Positions 1 through 8,095 of a stretch of DNA of 51,311 nt are shown here, piece by piece; position 1 is the first letter of the stretch, and every line of letters begins with the position of its first letter. The DNA is from Legionella nagasakiensis (GTDB lineage: Bacteria; Pseudomonadota; Gammaproteobacteria; Legionellales; Legionellaceae), in the NCBI RefSeq assembly GCF_900639915.1, contig NZ_CAAAID010000016.1:1-51311 (forward strand). Reading direction: 5' to 3'. The notes under the pieces were generated by a model, which did no database searches, was not told where the DNA came from, and was given only the letters and a program-made list of their open reading frames with translations. Position numbers and translations under genes: made by a program.

Positions 1-165
1 GAATGCATGACCCTCATCTGCTTCATGCTCTTTTATCCAACGACTAAGCACATTCGGATTAAGCGACAAACTGCGAGCTGCTTCCGCCCGACTGTAGCCT
101 TGATCTTTTACAAGGCTAATTGCATCAAGCTTAAATTCTTGTGAAAATTTTCTTCTAATTGTCAT
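1..165 (-). CDS. IS3-family transposase OrfA, N-terminal part
   Basis: This is the first 55 codons of the small DNA-binding OrfA of an IS3-type element, starting MTIRRKFSQEFK. It shows the Transposase_8/IS911 pattern: a basic start, SRAEAARSL helix-turn-helix and NVLSRWIKEHE. OrfA binds the IS ends and is normally joined to the DDE-carrying OrfB by a programmed -1 frameshift; that part lies outside the window. The ATG has a GGAG ribosome binding site eight bases upstream, which is partly inside an inverted repeat (see the hairpin entry). Confidence 0.9.
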   Translation of the reverse strand, partial: MTIRRKFSQEFKLDAISLVKDQGYSRAEAARSLSLNPNVLSRWIKEHEADEGHAF

Positions 166-175
166 ATCTTTTACT

Positions 176-203
176 CCAGTTAAGTTTATTATCTCTTAAC
201 TGG
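176..203 (-). promoter_or_regulatory. Inverted repeat overlapping the IS orfA ribosome binding site
   Basis: A perfect 9-bp inverted repeat (CCAGTTAAG, 10-base loop, CTTAACTGG) lies between the IS tip and orfA. Its distal arm ends in the GG that starts the GGAG ribosome binding site. A transcript that enters from flanking DNA would contain both arms and could hide the site; one that starts inside would not. Such read-through protection is known for several IS families; here it is inferred. Confidence 0.5.
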
Positions 204-230
204 TGTGTCCGAATCCATTAAACCACATCA

Positions 231-774
231 ATGTTTCTGAAGTGAGTCATGATTTGGTTAGGTTATACTTAGACCGCGACCGCTTAACGGCCAGCGGAGT
301 ATGGTCGCATGTAAAAGATGATATAGTTGTGAATGATGATGGTTATGTCATATTTTGGTAATGCACATCAGGTGATACGAGGAATTGGGCTAGTCAATTC
401 GACTAAAAGGTATGCCTGAACATTTAGCGATGAAAATGTTTTCTGTTGCTGTTTCTTCCAACAGGACAGATTATGTCGTGACTAACGACCATTCTCAGCA
501 CTGCACTGATGATACAAAGAAAATTTGTGCCATCAGATGGTTTGTTGAGCAATTTCATCGCGAAATAAAACAGCTTACCGGAATTGATAAATGCCAATGT
601 AGAAAGCAACGAATACAGCGAAACCACATTGCATCCGCTATTCATGTTTGGGTTAGTTTGAAAAAATTGGCATACAAAACAGGCCAAACTGTTTATTAGA
701 TCAAGAAAAATTTGCTCAAAAATTATCTGGTATATCAGTTACGAAATCCATCCGTTGTTATGAGTTTTGCGTAA
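231..774 (+). pseudogene. Decayed DDE transposase remnant
   Basis: Pieces of one transposase can be read in order on the plus strand but in different frames and with stops. They are a segment ending SHVKDDIVVNDDGYVIFW then stop (about 240-360), NAHQVIRGIGLVNS (about 361-405), IRWFVEQFHREIKQLTGI (around 535-590), then HIASAIHVWVSLKKLAY. After an in-frame stop at 697 the tail continues to MSFA and a final stop at 772. These match, from memory, a transposase group (IS4/IS701-like DDE) common in Legionella and Coxiella. The 5' part is removed by the IS at 1-230 and the middle is missing. It is non-functional. Confidence 0.75.
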
Positions 775-957
775 GTCCTGATTTAGCATGCTCAATGATT
801 TGGGTGAAATTATAAATATGATTAAAAAGTGGTCTTCAATTGAGGACATGCCCTAATGTAAGAGAAACATTAAAGCCAATCCAAATGATTTTCACCGCGG
901 CACTACTGCACCCCATTATTTTGAATTAATCAAAAATATGAAGATTTAACGCTTCCT
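775..957. other. Non-coding stretch between transposase remnant and terminator
   Basis: No convincing gene is present. A short frame reading IKANPNDFHRGTTAPHYF and ending at the TAA at 947-949 lacks a good start and ribosome site and may be the tail of a decayed gene. Nothing else stands out. Confidence 0.3.
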
Positions 958-986
958 GCGCCAGATTATTTTCTGGCGCCTTTTTT
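958..986 (+). terminator. Rho-independent terminator
   Basis: A 7-bp stem GCGCCAG / CTGGCGC with an 8-base loop is followed by C and a run of six T. It ends plus-strand transcription coming from the transposase-remnant side. The minus strand has no T run, so it would not serve the peptide gene at 1039. Confidence 0.8.
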
Positions 987-1038
987 ATACAAAAGTGCAT
1001 GGCCTTGGTGAAGCATAGCCAGTAGATAATTTATATTA

Positions 1039-1443
1039 TTACCTTGCTGTGCCTGATTTGAGGAATCCAGGAAGCATAAAATCGAATTCCCCAGCCTTAT
1101 AATACTGGGTCAAAGCAGCCCCAAGCCGCACCCCACCGTCACCCATCCCTGACCACTGACCAGCCCCTCCTGAGACCTCAGATAAACTATTTTTATCTAA
1201 TGGTGTATGCTTACCTTTAGAAATAAGCTGCAGCGGGATAGTTTTGGGAGGTAAGTTTACTAATTCGGACTCATCTGAAATCATTTTAAAGTCAAAACCC
1301 TTCTTTAATCGTCCCCCTGCAGCAAAAAATACTTCATTAAAGTCCTTAATTTCATGATTCATTAGTGCAAGAGCCTTATTAAGGGCCACATCAAAGTCTT
1401 CCTTTGTCATATCCGTTATATCTGAAATTTTATAGTCAACCAT
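1039..1443 (-). CDS. Small protein with a double-glycine leader-like motif (candidate peptide precursor)
   Basis: A 134-aa protein. I chose the ATG at 1443 because it has GGAGAG six bases upstream; a TTG at 1455 lies before that site. Residues 1-90 are an acidic, partly helical region. Residues 87-93 read LSEVSGG, the shape of the double-glycine leader end cut by C39-peptidase ABC exporters, also seen in nitrile-hydratase-like (NHLP) leaders. After it comes a 41-residue glycine-rich tail (AGQWSGMGDGG onward). No exporter, peptidase, modifying enzyme or immunity gene is adjacent. A bacteriocin or modified-peptide precursor is therefore only a suggestion; it may simply be a hypothetical protein. 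Confidence 0.6.
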   Translation of the reverse strand: MVDYKISDITDMTKEDFDVALNKALALMNHEIKDFNEVFFAAGGRLKKGFDFKMISDESELVNLPPKTIPLQLISKGKHTPLDKNSLSEVSGGAGQWSGMGDGGVRLGAALTQYYKAGEFDFMLPGFLKSGTAR

Positions 1444-1613
1444 ACTTCTCTCCAAAAAATAAAGATATTTTGTATAAATATAGTAGATATTCAGCTGGCT
1501 TGCTGCGTTCTATGTCCAACATTGCCTAACCAGAAAATTTTAGGGTGTTACCTCATAACAGATCTAACTCAACCCTAAAGAAAAGATTTTTGCAAAGAAA
1601 ATAACCACACAAT

Positions 1614-1642
1614 AACAGTCATATTCCTGAACATGCTATAAT
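1614..1642 (+). promoter_or_regulatory. Putative sigma-70 promoter of the 677-aa effector candidate
   Basis: A perfect -10 box TATAAT sits at 1637-1642, about 30 bases before the start codon. The -35 region at 1614-1619 is poor (AACAGT), so an activator may be needed. No PmrA- or CpxR-type site was recognised with confidence. Confidence 0.4.
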
Positions 1643-1672
1643 TAACCTAATGATCTAACATGAGGGTTGGAT

Positions 1673-3706
1673 ATGCTACGCTCGGAAACTCATCGCACAG
1701 ACTCGCACAACCTCAATTGTTTTGCTTACCTACGTCAAATCGTGCTTAATACACCAGACGAGATTAAGCCGCTATTTAAGGATAAAGCAATTCAACGTTT
1801 TTTCCGTAATCCAGAACCTTATGATCCAACGATATCCTATGCTAATTTATATACACGATTTCTAACCCATCTTGAATCTCAAATTGAAAAAAAACCAGGC
1901 TCACTCCTTGATGCATTTGTAGCAAAGGATGCCACTCATGGAGCAGAAAAATATCGACGATGGATTAATGCAATTTATCAAAATAGAAATAATATCTTAC
2001 CAGATACCTATGAGCGATTTAGAGGTGCCTTAGCGACACGAAGATTGGTGGATTCCAGGCCGGAAGAACGAGTTCGCACCGCACTCGAAACCTCCACGAT
2101 GTCTCAAGCGTCTCACGAACACACCCCTAAAGCGGCAGGCAGTTACTTGGGAAGGCTCAGGGCGACAACCTCTGATACCTTCAAGCCCATGCTAACTACG
2201 AGCATTCCTTCTACTCGAGATTATCAATATACTTTACTGTCAAGAGCAGCAGATGAGAGCTATCCGCAAGAATTAAGATTTGGAACACAAGGTCAACGTC
2301 ATGACAACAAACCACGAGTCTCACCTTTATTCAAAGAATGGTTACGCCAAACACAACCTGAGGATGATAAAAAAATTTCACATGTTTATTTTAATTTATT
2401 AGGCTATGACCGAAGCCGCTATGAAGGGCTTAAAGAACGCGAGCTAAGTTTGGCATTGCATGAACTTGAAAAAGAACATCCTAACATCGTTGTCATTACC
2501 TTACCGGCTGACAAAGGGTTGATGGATCAAGATGCGTTTAAGCACACACAAAAAAACCCTGAATTAACCACCGAAGCAGCATTCGCCGAGATGATGGACA
2601 TTGCAAATGGCGAGAGCTCGCGTCCAATTAAAGATTTTGTCATTAGCCCCAAAGCCAAACAATTATTATATGGAGAAGCAGCAGGCCAACCTTATGACAA
2701 AGCCAAAGAAGCGGAAGTTCTTGCCCGATTATTACACAATAGCTTTCGAGCAATGAGTCTAGATATCAATAATAAAACGTCCTTAAGTCCCGCCCAACAA
2801 CAAGCTGTTTGGTTTCATTTTACCAAATATGAGATGCCGCAGTATGTTTTAACGACATTAAAACCCGACACCTGGAACGCCTCTTGCAAAGATGCCATCG
2901 ACCGGGGAGGCGTTGCTTCGGCCTACCTGAATCTTATCCGTTCATTTAAATCGCTCAGCCCAATGCCCCGAGATGAATTTGAGCAGGCCCTGCATGCTGC
3001 GGCCGCATTAGTCAAAGGCCGTGGTTTAAACCATCACTATGAAATCATTTGGAATGCCATTGATAAATACGTCGATGCTAATTTTGCTAGCTTATCTGCC
3101 AACCCCGATAAAGCATGGCTGATTCACTGGCGCAATGATAACACCCCTCATGTCATTGCACGCATGCACTCAAACTTTGATAAGGTTCTCAAACAAAATG
3201 CAATACTATTGCAGCAAAAATTAGATGAACTGAGTGTTTTACCACAACCTCATGAGCCTTTTACCACCAAGCATATAGAAGCCATTAGAAAAGCTCAGGG
3301 CATATTAGCATCCGTTCAAGACCAATTATTTGATGCGGAGGGCAACCCTAAGGCAAGCAGCGGCAAACGGTTATTGCTGGAAGTCGTTTCACATACGACA
3401 CAAATGGCATTATCTCCCAATACCCCGCCAGCAAAAGACTTAAGCGTGGTGCTGTCCGAATTGGGTGAAAATCCAACGTTAGGAAAAATTCGTGGGGGAT
3501 TCAAAGTATTTGTTGGCTTCATAGCTTCCTTTACCGACTGGGGTAAAAAATTAATGCAAAAAGGATTCGATACGCTTGAACGATACAGTGAAGACAATCT
3601 AGAACGCCGTTCTGAGATAGAAGCCAAATTTAAAGATATGAAAGCAGAATTAGAGCACGCAAAAACACCAGTCGATGAGGAATCCCCTGGCTTCATGCCA
3701 CACTGA
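1673..3706 (+). CDS. Large soluble hypothetical protein, Dot/Icm effector candidate with CX5R motif
   Basis: A 677-aa protein with no signal peptide or membrane segment. The ATG at 1673 is preferred over the TTG at 1667 because GAGGG lies at 1662-1666. Around residue 405 it reads SCKDAIDRGG, a CX5R arrangement (C405, R411) like the phosphate-binding loop of phosphoinositide phosphatases such as SopB/IpgD and Legionella SidF and SidP, which have CKSGKDRT. The residue after Arg is Gly, not Ser/Thr. The C-terminus is helical and charged, with an acidic DEESP group just before the end, resembling E-block type IV secretion signals. The function is inferred from motif and style only. The gene is monocistronic and convergent with the next one. 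Confidence 0.75.
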   Translation: MLRSETHRTDSHNLNCFAYLRQIVLNTPDEIKPLFKDKAIQRFFRNPEPYDPTISYANLYTRFLTHLESQIEKKPGSLLDAFVAKDATHGAEKYRRWINAIYQNRNNILPDTYERFRGALATRRLVDSRPEERVRTALETSTMSQASHEHTPKAAGSYLGRLRATTSDTFKPMLTTSIPSTRDYQYTLLSRAADESYPQELRFGTQGQRHDNKPRVSPLFKEWLRQTQPEDDKKISHVYFNLLGYDRSRYEGLKERELSLALHELEKEHPNIVVITLPADKGLMDQDAFKHTQKNPELTTEAAFAEMMDIANGESSRPIKDFVISPKAKQLLYGEAAGQPYDKAKEAEVLARLLHNSFRAMSLDINNKTSLSPAQQQAVWFHFTKYEMPQYVLTTLKPDTWNASCKDAIDRGGVASAYLNLIRSFKSLSPMPRDEFEQALHAAAALVKGRGLNHHYEIIWNAIDKYVDANFASLSANPDKAWLIHWRNDNTPHVIARMHSNFDKVLKQNAILLQQKLDELSVLPQPHEPFTTKHIEAIRKAQGILASVQDQLFDAEGNPKASSGKRLLLEVVSHTTQMALSPNTPPAKDLSVVLSELGENPTLGKIRGGFKVFVGFIASFTDWGKKLMQKGFDTLERYSEDNLERRSEIEAKFKDMKAELEHAKTPVDEESPGFMPH

Positions 3707-3779
3707 TATATAAATTTCATACTCGTTAATGACTTTATTTAATATATTTTATGCTTTAAAGCCCTCTAGGATAAACTTA

Positions 3780-4976
3780 TTATATCCGCGGAATAATATT
3801 TAAGCGTTCTGAAAAATCTTCATCCAAAGATTTATCATATTCAATCATTTCAACCGTTTTTTCCCTGACGTATTCAATACAACGCTTAAAACGCTCGTCC
3901 GGATAATGATTGAGAATGTAATCATAAGCAGCAGCACTGCCCTCGGGCGTTGAATATCGACTTGATATAGCGGGTGCGGCAAACATGCCGATACCGTATT
4001 CCTCAAGAGAAGCAGGCAAATATCGATGGCGGCAAATTTGTTGAGTATAGTTTATCTGCTCAGCTAACTCATGGTGCAAAAACATTCCTCGCAGTGAAAC
4101 ACTCGGCTGCACTTCAACGTCTGCATCTTCTGCTTTAAGAATATCATGCAAAATTTTTTGTTTAGCCACCCGTTTCACCAGATGATCCTGTCCATCTGCG
4201 ATAAACCGCAAGTCAACTACTAACTGTGCTGCGTGAAGTGCGCCTTCACACACAAAAAAATCTTCTAAACAAACTGCTCCCCCCTGAGCAGGCCAAGCAT
4301 CCACAACCAACAACTTCTTAGCACCAGGCCCCATTAAAGAAATAATACGCTCGCTTCCAAGGTCGCCTATTACAACAAACGTATGAGGAAAGTCACGCCC
4401 GCGCATTCGCATGCCACAAATATTAATCGGCGTTCCAATAGGTAATATGGCACGCAACAACGTTGCCAACACAAAAGCATGCTGATCACAATTTCCAGTT
4501 AAACTTAATACAGCGCAGGCCGCATTTCTTGCCACGTAATTCTTATGAGCATTTTTAGGTTCATAAGCAGGAATATGATAAAAAAATGTTTGACGTAAAC
4601 CCACCTCGAATAACTTTTGCCATCCTTCATCATCTCGCTTTGCTGATGTTTCTTCTCTTACACCATGATCAGTTCGGCTTAAATATAACCAGTTCGTTCG
4701 ATACTTTCCAGCCTCCCATGAGCGTCCACGACTGGTTAAAACATCATCCAGGTTATTTTCCGCCCCCAAAGCAAGCAAGGCTTTTGTAAGATGAGCTGCT
4801 GCATCGCATAATGCGATTAGGCCAGGGTTTTCTCCTGAACTTAAAACATCCTCTCGCGGCCGTTTTCTTTCTGGTGCGTCTTCTTCAAGAAAACGCTTTA
4901 TATCTCGTTCATTGCTGGACATATTAGCTGTTTTTTGGCAATTAATTTTCAAACAGTGTAATATTAAATCATACAT
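3780..4976 (-). CDS. Hypothetical protein with Cys-His-Asp catalytic pattern (transglutaminase/cysteine-protease-like); effector candidate
   Basis: A 398-aa soluble protein. It shows GNCDQHA (C163), PHTFVVIGD (H198) and VVDAWPAQGG (D226), in the order and setting of the papain/transglutaminase-like fold used by several secreted bacterial effectors. A basic cluster ERKRPRED near residue 36-43 resembles a eukaryotic monopartite nuclear localisation signal. The start is uncertain: the ATG at 4976 and the internal ATG at 4922 (MSSNERD) both lack a clear ribosome site. It is transcribed divergently from the multicopper oxidase. Substrate and secretion are unknown. Confidence 0.7.
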   Translation of the reverse strand: MYDLILHCLKINCQKTANMSSNERDIKRFLEEDAPERKRPREDVLSSGENPGLIALCDAAAHLTKALLALGAENNLDDVLTSRGRSWEAGKYRTNWLYLSRTDHGVREETSAKRDDEGWQKLFEVGLRQTFFYHIPAYEPKNAHKNYVARNAACAVLSLTGNCDQHAFVLATLLRAILPIGTPINICGMRMRGRDFPHTFVVIGDLGSERIISLMGPGAKKLLVVDAWPAQGGAVCLEDFFVCEGALHAAQLVVDLRFIADGQDHLVKRVAKQKILHDILKAEDADVEVQPSVSLRGMFLHHELAEQINYTQQICRHRYLPASLEEYGIGMFAAPAISSRYSTPEGSAAAYDYILNHYPDERFKRCIEYVREKTVEMIEYDKSLDEDFSERLNIIPRI

Positions 4977-4991
4977 TAATATAGTTTATAA

Positions 4992-5012
4992 AGAACTTAA
5001 TGGCCAAGTTCT
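4992..5012. promoter_or_regulatory. Inverted repeat in the divergent promoter region
   Basis: AGAACTT and AAGTTCT form a perfect 7-bp inverted repeat with a 7-base centre. It lies in the 60-bp space between the divergent 398-aa gene and the multicopper oxidase. It could be an operator for either gene; no regulator is known. Confidence 0.35.
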
Positions 5013-5036
5013 AAAGATAAACAAGGAAAATATTAT

Positions 5037-6503
5037 ATGTTTACTAGAATGATCATCCATGTAGCACTTATATGCAGCCTATTAGGCATCAATTTATCAG
5101 CTCACACCGCTCTCGCTGAGGAATCTACTGCCTCTGCCGCCAATAACTACGTGACATTGAAAGTCATAGAGCAGTTTATTGTTGTAAACGATAAGAAAAA
5201 GAAAGTCTATAACATCATTCAACCGGATGGTTCAGAGGGAATAAAAGCAAAAAAAGGTCAATTTTTTAATATTCTTCTTAAAAATGAAACTCCGAAGGAT
5301 ATTTCTATTCATTGGCACGGCCTTATATTGCCAAACAATCAAGACGGTGTTCCTTACGTTACTCAGTTACCTCTTAAACCAGGAGAGATAAGGCCCTATC
5401 ACTTTAAACTTATACAGTCTGGAACTTACTGGATGCACTCTCATCTTTCTCTTGATGAGCAAGATCTTATGACCGCCCCGCTCATCATTACCGATCCCAC
5501 CACGCCATCCCCTGCGGACAAAGAAGTTGTGCTGATGTTTCAGGATTTTACGTTTAAAAACCCCGAAGAAGTGTTGGCTGAATTAAAAAAGCCTAAAATG
5601 AATGACATGAAAAACACACCAATGACGATGGATAGCAAACCAGATATCAGTGATGTGAAATATGATGCTTTTCTTACCAATCGTCGTACGTTACAAAATC
5701 CGGAGATTGTCATGGTTAATCCAGGGCAAAAAATCCGATTACGCTTGATTAATGGTGCTGCAGCCACCAATTTTTGGGTTGATACTGGCCAATTAAAAGG
5801 AACAATAATCGCTGCGGATGGTGCGGATACAAAACCACTTGCAAGCACTCTGTTTCAAATTGCCATTGGACAGCGATTAGATGTTATTGTCACCATTCCA
5901 GAGGCAGGGGGAGTCTTTCCTATCTTAGGAAAACCTGAAGGCACGAACCAACAAACCGGACTTCTTCTTGCAACGCCTTCTGCAACCATTCCGCAATTAA
6001 GTGAAACGGCTTCAGTCACCATGCCCGCCTTAAACAATGGACAAGAGATGAAACTGCATGCCATGCACCCCCTTCCTCCAAAACCGGTCACTAGAACATT
6101 AAATTATCAATTAGGCGGAAATATGCAGAATTATGTTTGGACGCTTAATCATGAAATATGGCCATTAATAAAACCATTGACCATCTCGCAAGGGGATCGA
6201 GTCGAGTTGGTTTTCACCAATAATACCGGCATGGCACACCCCATGCATTATCACGGCCATGTATTCCAGGTAACTGAAATCAATGGAAAACCACTTGCAA
6301 ATGGCCCATTACGCGATTCTATTTTGGTATTGCCACACCAGACAGTAAAGGTTCAATACGATGCGGATAATCCTGGAATCTGGATTATGCATTGTCATGT
6401 TCTTTATCATTTAATAACCGGCATGGCCACCACTATAAATTATAAAAATTATCCTCAACCAAGTTACTATAAGAACCTGTTGCAAGGAAAAATTAAAGAA
6501 TAA
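5037..6503 (+). CDS. Periplasmic multicopper oxidase
   Basis: A 488-aa three-cupredoxin-domain oxidase that couples substrate oxidation to reduction of O2 to water. A signal peptide ends near LSAHTALA (about residue 27). All four copper motifs are visible: HWHG (H92, H94), HSH (H134, H136), HPMHYHGH in the last domain, and HCHVLYHLITGM (H452-M463) with the type 1 Cys453, His458 and axial Met463. AAGGA precedes the ATG. In L. pneumophila a multicopper oxidase, McoL, supports aerobic growth under low iron; this may be the counterpart, but copper tolerance or laccase-like activity is equally possible. Confidence 0.9.
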   Translation: MFTRMIIHVALICSLLGINLSAHTALAEESTASAANNYVTLKVIEQFIVVNDKKKKVYNIIQPDGSEGIKAKKGQFFNILLKNETPKDISIHWHGLILPNNQDGVPYVTQLPLKPGEIRPYHFKLIQSGTYWMHSHLSLDEQDLMTAPLIITDPTTPSPADKEVVLMFQDFTFKNPEEVLAELKKPKMNDMKNTPMTMDSKPDISDVKYDAFLTNRRTLQNPEIVMVNPGQKIRLRLINGAAATNFWVDTGQLKGTIIAADGADTKPLASTLFQIAIGQRLDVIVTIPEAGGVFPILGKPEGTNQQTGLLLATPSATIPQLSETASVTMPALNNGQEMKLHAMHPLPPKPVTRTLNYQLGGNMQNYVWTLNHEIWPLIKPLTISQGDRVELVFTNNTGMAHPMHYHGHVFQVTEINGKPLANGPLRDSILVLPHQTVKVQYDADNPGIWIMHCHVLYHLITGMATTINYKNYPQPSYYKNLLQGKIKE

Positions 6504-6718
6504 TCCAATGTATTTTAATTGTTTCAATCGCTGAAACTCTTATAAATCTTCTTTTTAATCAACTGCCTATCCTGTAGTTATTTCTCATAATCATATCGAA
6601 AACCTACCCTGATTCATTCTTACCCGCCATAATGACAAAATAAAACACAAGTTACTTGCTATTTTCTCAGAATATCGAGTAATCTGTAATTGGTTCACCA
6701 CGTATAAGGAGATCTAAA

Positions 6719-7132
6719 ATGGATGGAAAAGATAAGCGTTATACGAGACCACGTAAAAGACCTGCCCCCTCAAGCGCTGAACGTTCAACCACTTCTGGTT
6801 CTTCAGCAGCTGAGCATTCACTGGCTTCTAGCTCCACCCACGCCGCCTCACCTTCTCACCGCACTTCATCAGCCACAGCACCAGGTTTCTTTAATTCAGC
6901 GTCACCAAAGGTGCAAATCAGTTTTGATCAGCCTTCTCTTATTTTATTGATGGGCATATTGCAGGAACTAAGAACCCGAAATGAAATTGAGCTGGCAAAA
7001 ATAAAGATTGAGGAAGCTCAAAGACAAATGGAAATAGAAGCTGCACGCGAGGAATTGGAAGCTGCGCAAAAAGCGCAAAAAGAGGACGAAGAACGATTTA
7101 ACAATGAAATAAGACCTAGGATGTATGCATAA
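6719..7132 (+). CDS. Small Ser/Ala-rich, coiled-coil hypothetical protein
   Basis: A 137-aa protein with AAGGAG well placed before the ATG. It opens with a basic block (RPRKRP, residues 10-15), then a low-complexity Ser/Ala/Thr-rich stretch to about residue 60. A short hydrophobic segment follows (SLILLMGILQEL), then a long charged helix very rich in Glu, Ala, Lys and Gln that looks like a coiled coil. There is no signal peptide. The basic block and glutamate-rich tail are compatible with a translocated effector, but no family was recognised. Confidence 0.6.
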   Translation: MDGKDKRYTRPRKRPAPSSAERSTTSGSSAAEHSLASSSTHAASPSHRTSSATAPGFFNSASPKVQISFDQPSLILLMGILQELRTRNEIELAKIKIEEAQRQMEIEAAREELEAAQKAQKEDEERFNNEIRPRMYA

Positions 7133-7140
7133 ATCCATTC

Positions 7141-7177
7141 GAGCCTTTAATTATCCATTAAAGGCTCAGTTTTGTTT
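7141..7177 (+). terminator. Rho-independent terminator after the coiled-coil gene
   Basis: A perfect 10-bp stem GAGCCTTTAA / TTAAAGGCTC with a 7-base loop is followed by AGTTTTGTTT. It starts nine bases after the stop codon. Confidence 0.85.
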
Positions 7178-7362
7178 CTTCGCCCATTAAACGCAATCCC
7201 TACCAAAGGACATCAACCCAAATCATGCCATGCAAAAAAAATCACTCCGCCTATTGACCAACCATCATGAAACCTCTATTTTAACCCATCCATGCCATCT
7301 GCTATGCTTTTGATGACCCTCGGTAGGCTTTCTCATCGCTAAATATAAGGAGCATGTTCTCT

Positions 7363-8061
7363 ATGAGGTCAAAAAACTTTCCTGCTTTAATTTTAGGATG
7401 CGGCGTTGCCTTAAGCGGTTTTTTTATTGCAAAAGGGTTAATTGACTCCAGAGAGTACAGCCGTTTTGTTCAAGTCAAAGGATTGGCCGAACGTGTTGTA
7501 AAATCCGATGAAGCCATATGGACATTAAATATTAAGCTGGTTAGCAATGAGCTCCCGGCTCTCTATCAGGCTATCGACGAAGCACAAAGTAAAACACAGC
7601 AATTTTTAAGTAAACAAGGCTTTAAAGACAGTGAAATCAGTACCAATCCAGTTGCTGTAACTGATAACCAAAGTGTTTCATACAATCAAAATCAGGATAT
7701 GCCACGCTACAGTGCTGATACAGGACTAACCGTCACTACCGCCAATGTGGATAAGGTAGCGGCTACGGTACAAAAAACAGGTGATCTTGTCCAGCAAGGG
7801 ATTGTCGTCACAGCGTCTAATGTAATATATCGTTTCAATGACTTGAATGCGATTAAACCAGAAATGCTGGATGACGCCACGCAAAGTGCCTATGAAGCAG
7901 CAAAAAGCTTTGCCAGCAATGCCAAAGCTTCCTTAGGCTATATCCGCCTTGCTAAGCAAGGGCTGTTTACCATTGCTGATGCCAACTCCAACTACGATAG
8001 CGGCAACGCCATTATGAAAAAAGTGCGAGTAGTCACAACGGTTGAATATCAATTGAAATAG
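7363..8061 (+). CDS. SIMPL (DUF541) domain protein
   Basis: A 232-aa membrane-anchored periplasmic protein of the SIMPL/DUF541 family (relatives: YggE, BP26). One N-terminal hydrophobic segment (FPALILGCGVALSGFFIA) is followed by the domain with its typical start VQVKGLAERVVKSDEAIW and end KVRVVTTVEYQLK. The ATG at 7363 fits the AAGGAG at 7347-7352 better than the ATG at 7354, which nearly touches it. Family members form oligomeric rings and are linked to oxidative stress tolerance, but the mechanism is unclear. Confidence 0.85.
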   Translation: MRSKNFPALILGCGVALSGFFIAKGLIDSREYSRFVQVKGLAERVVKSDEAIWTLNIKLVSNELPALYQAIDEAQSKTQQFLSKQGFKDSEISTNPVAVTDNQSVSYNQNQDMPRYSADTGLTVTTANVDKVAATVQKTGDLVQQGIVVTASNVIYRFNDLNAIKPEMLDDATQSAYEAAKSFASNAKASLGYIRLAKQGLFTIADANSNYDSGNAIMKKVRVVTTVEYQLK

Positions 8062-8095
8062 ACATGAAACAATTTTTTATGTTATGAACGTCGAA

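Larger units (their letters stand above)
1..230 (-). mobile_element. IS3-family insertion sequence, 5' end (partial)
   Basis: The first 230 bases are the exact reverse complement of the last 230 bases of the window. The inner edge reads TGATGTGG from the element's side, matching the TG start usual for IS3-family ends. The encoded protein is an OrfA with a helix-turn-helix. The element runs out of the window on the left. Its insertion cuts an older transposase remnant that begins at 231. The element boundary at 230 is set by where the two copies stop matching, apart from one coincidental base. Confidence 0.9.
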
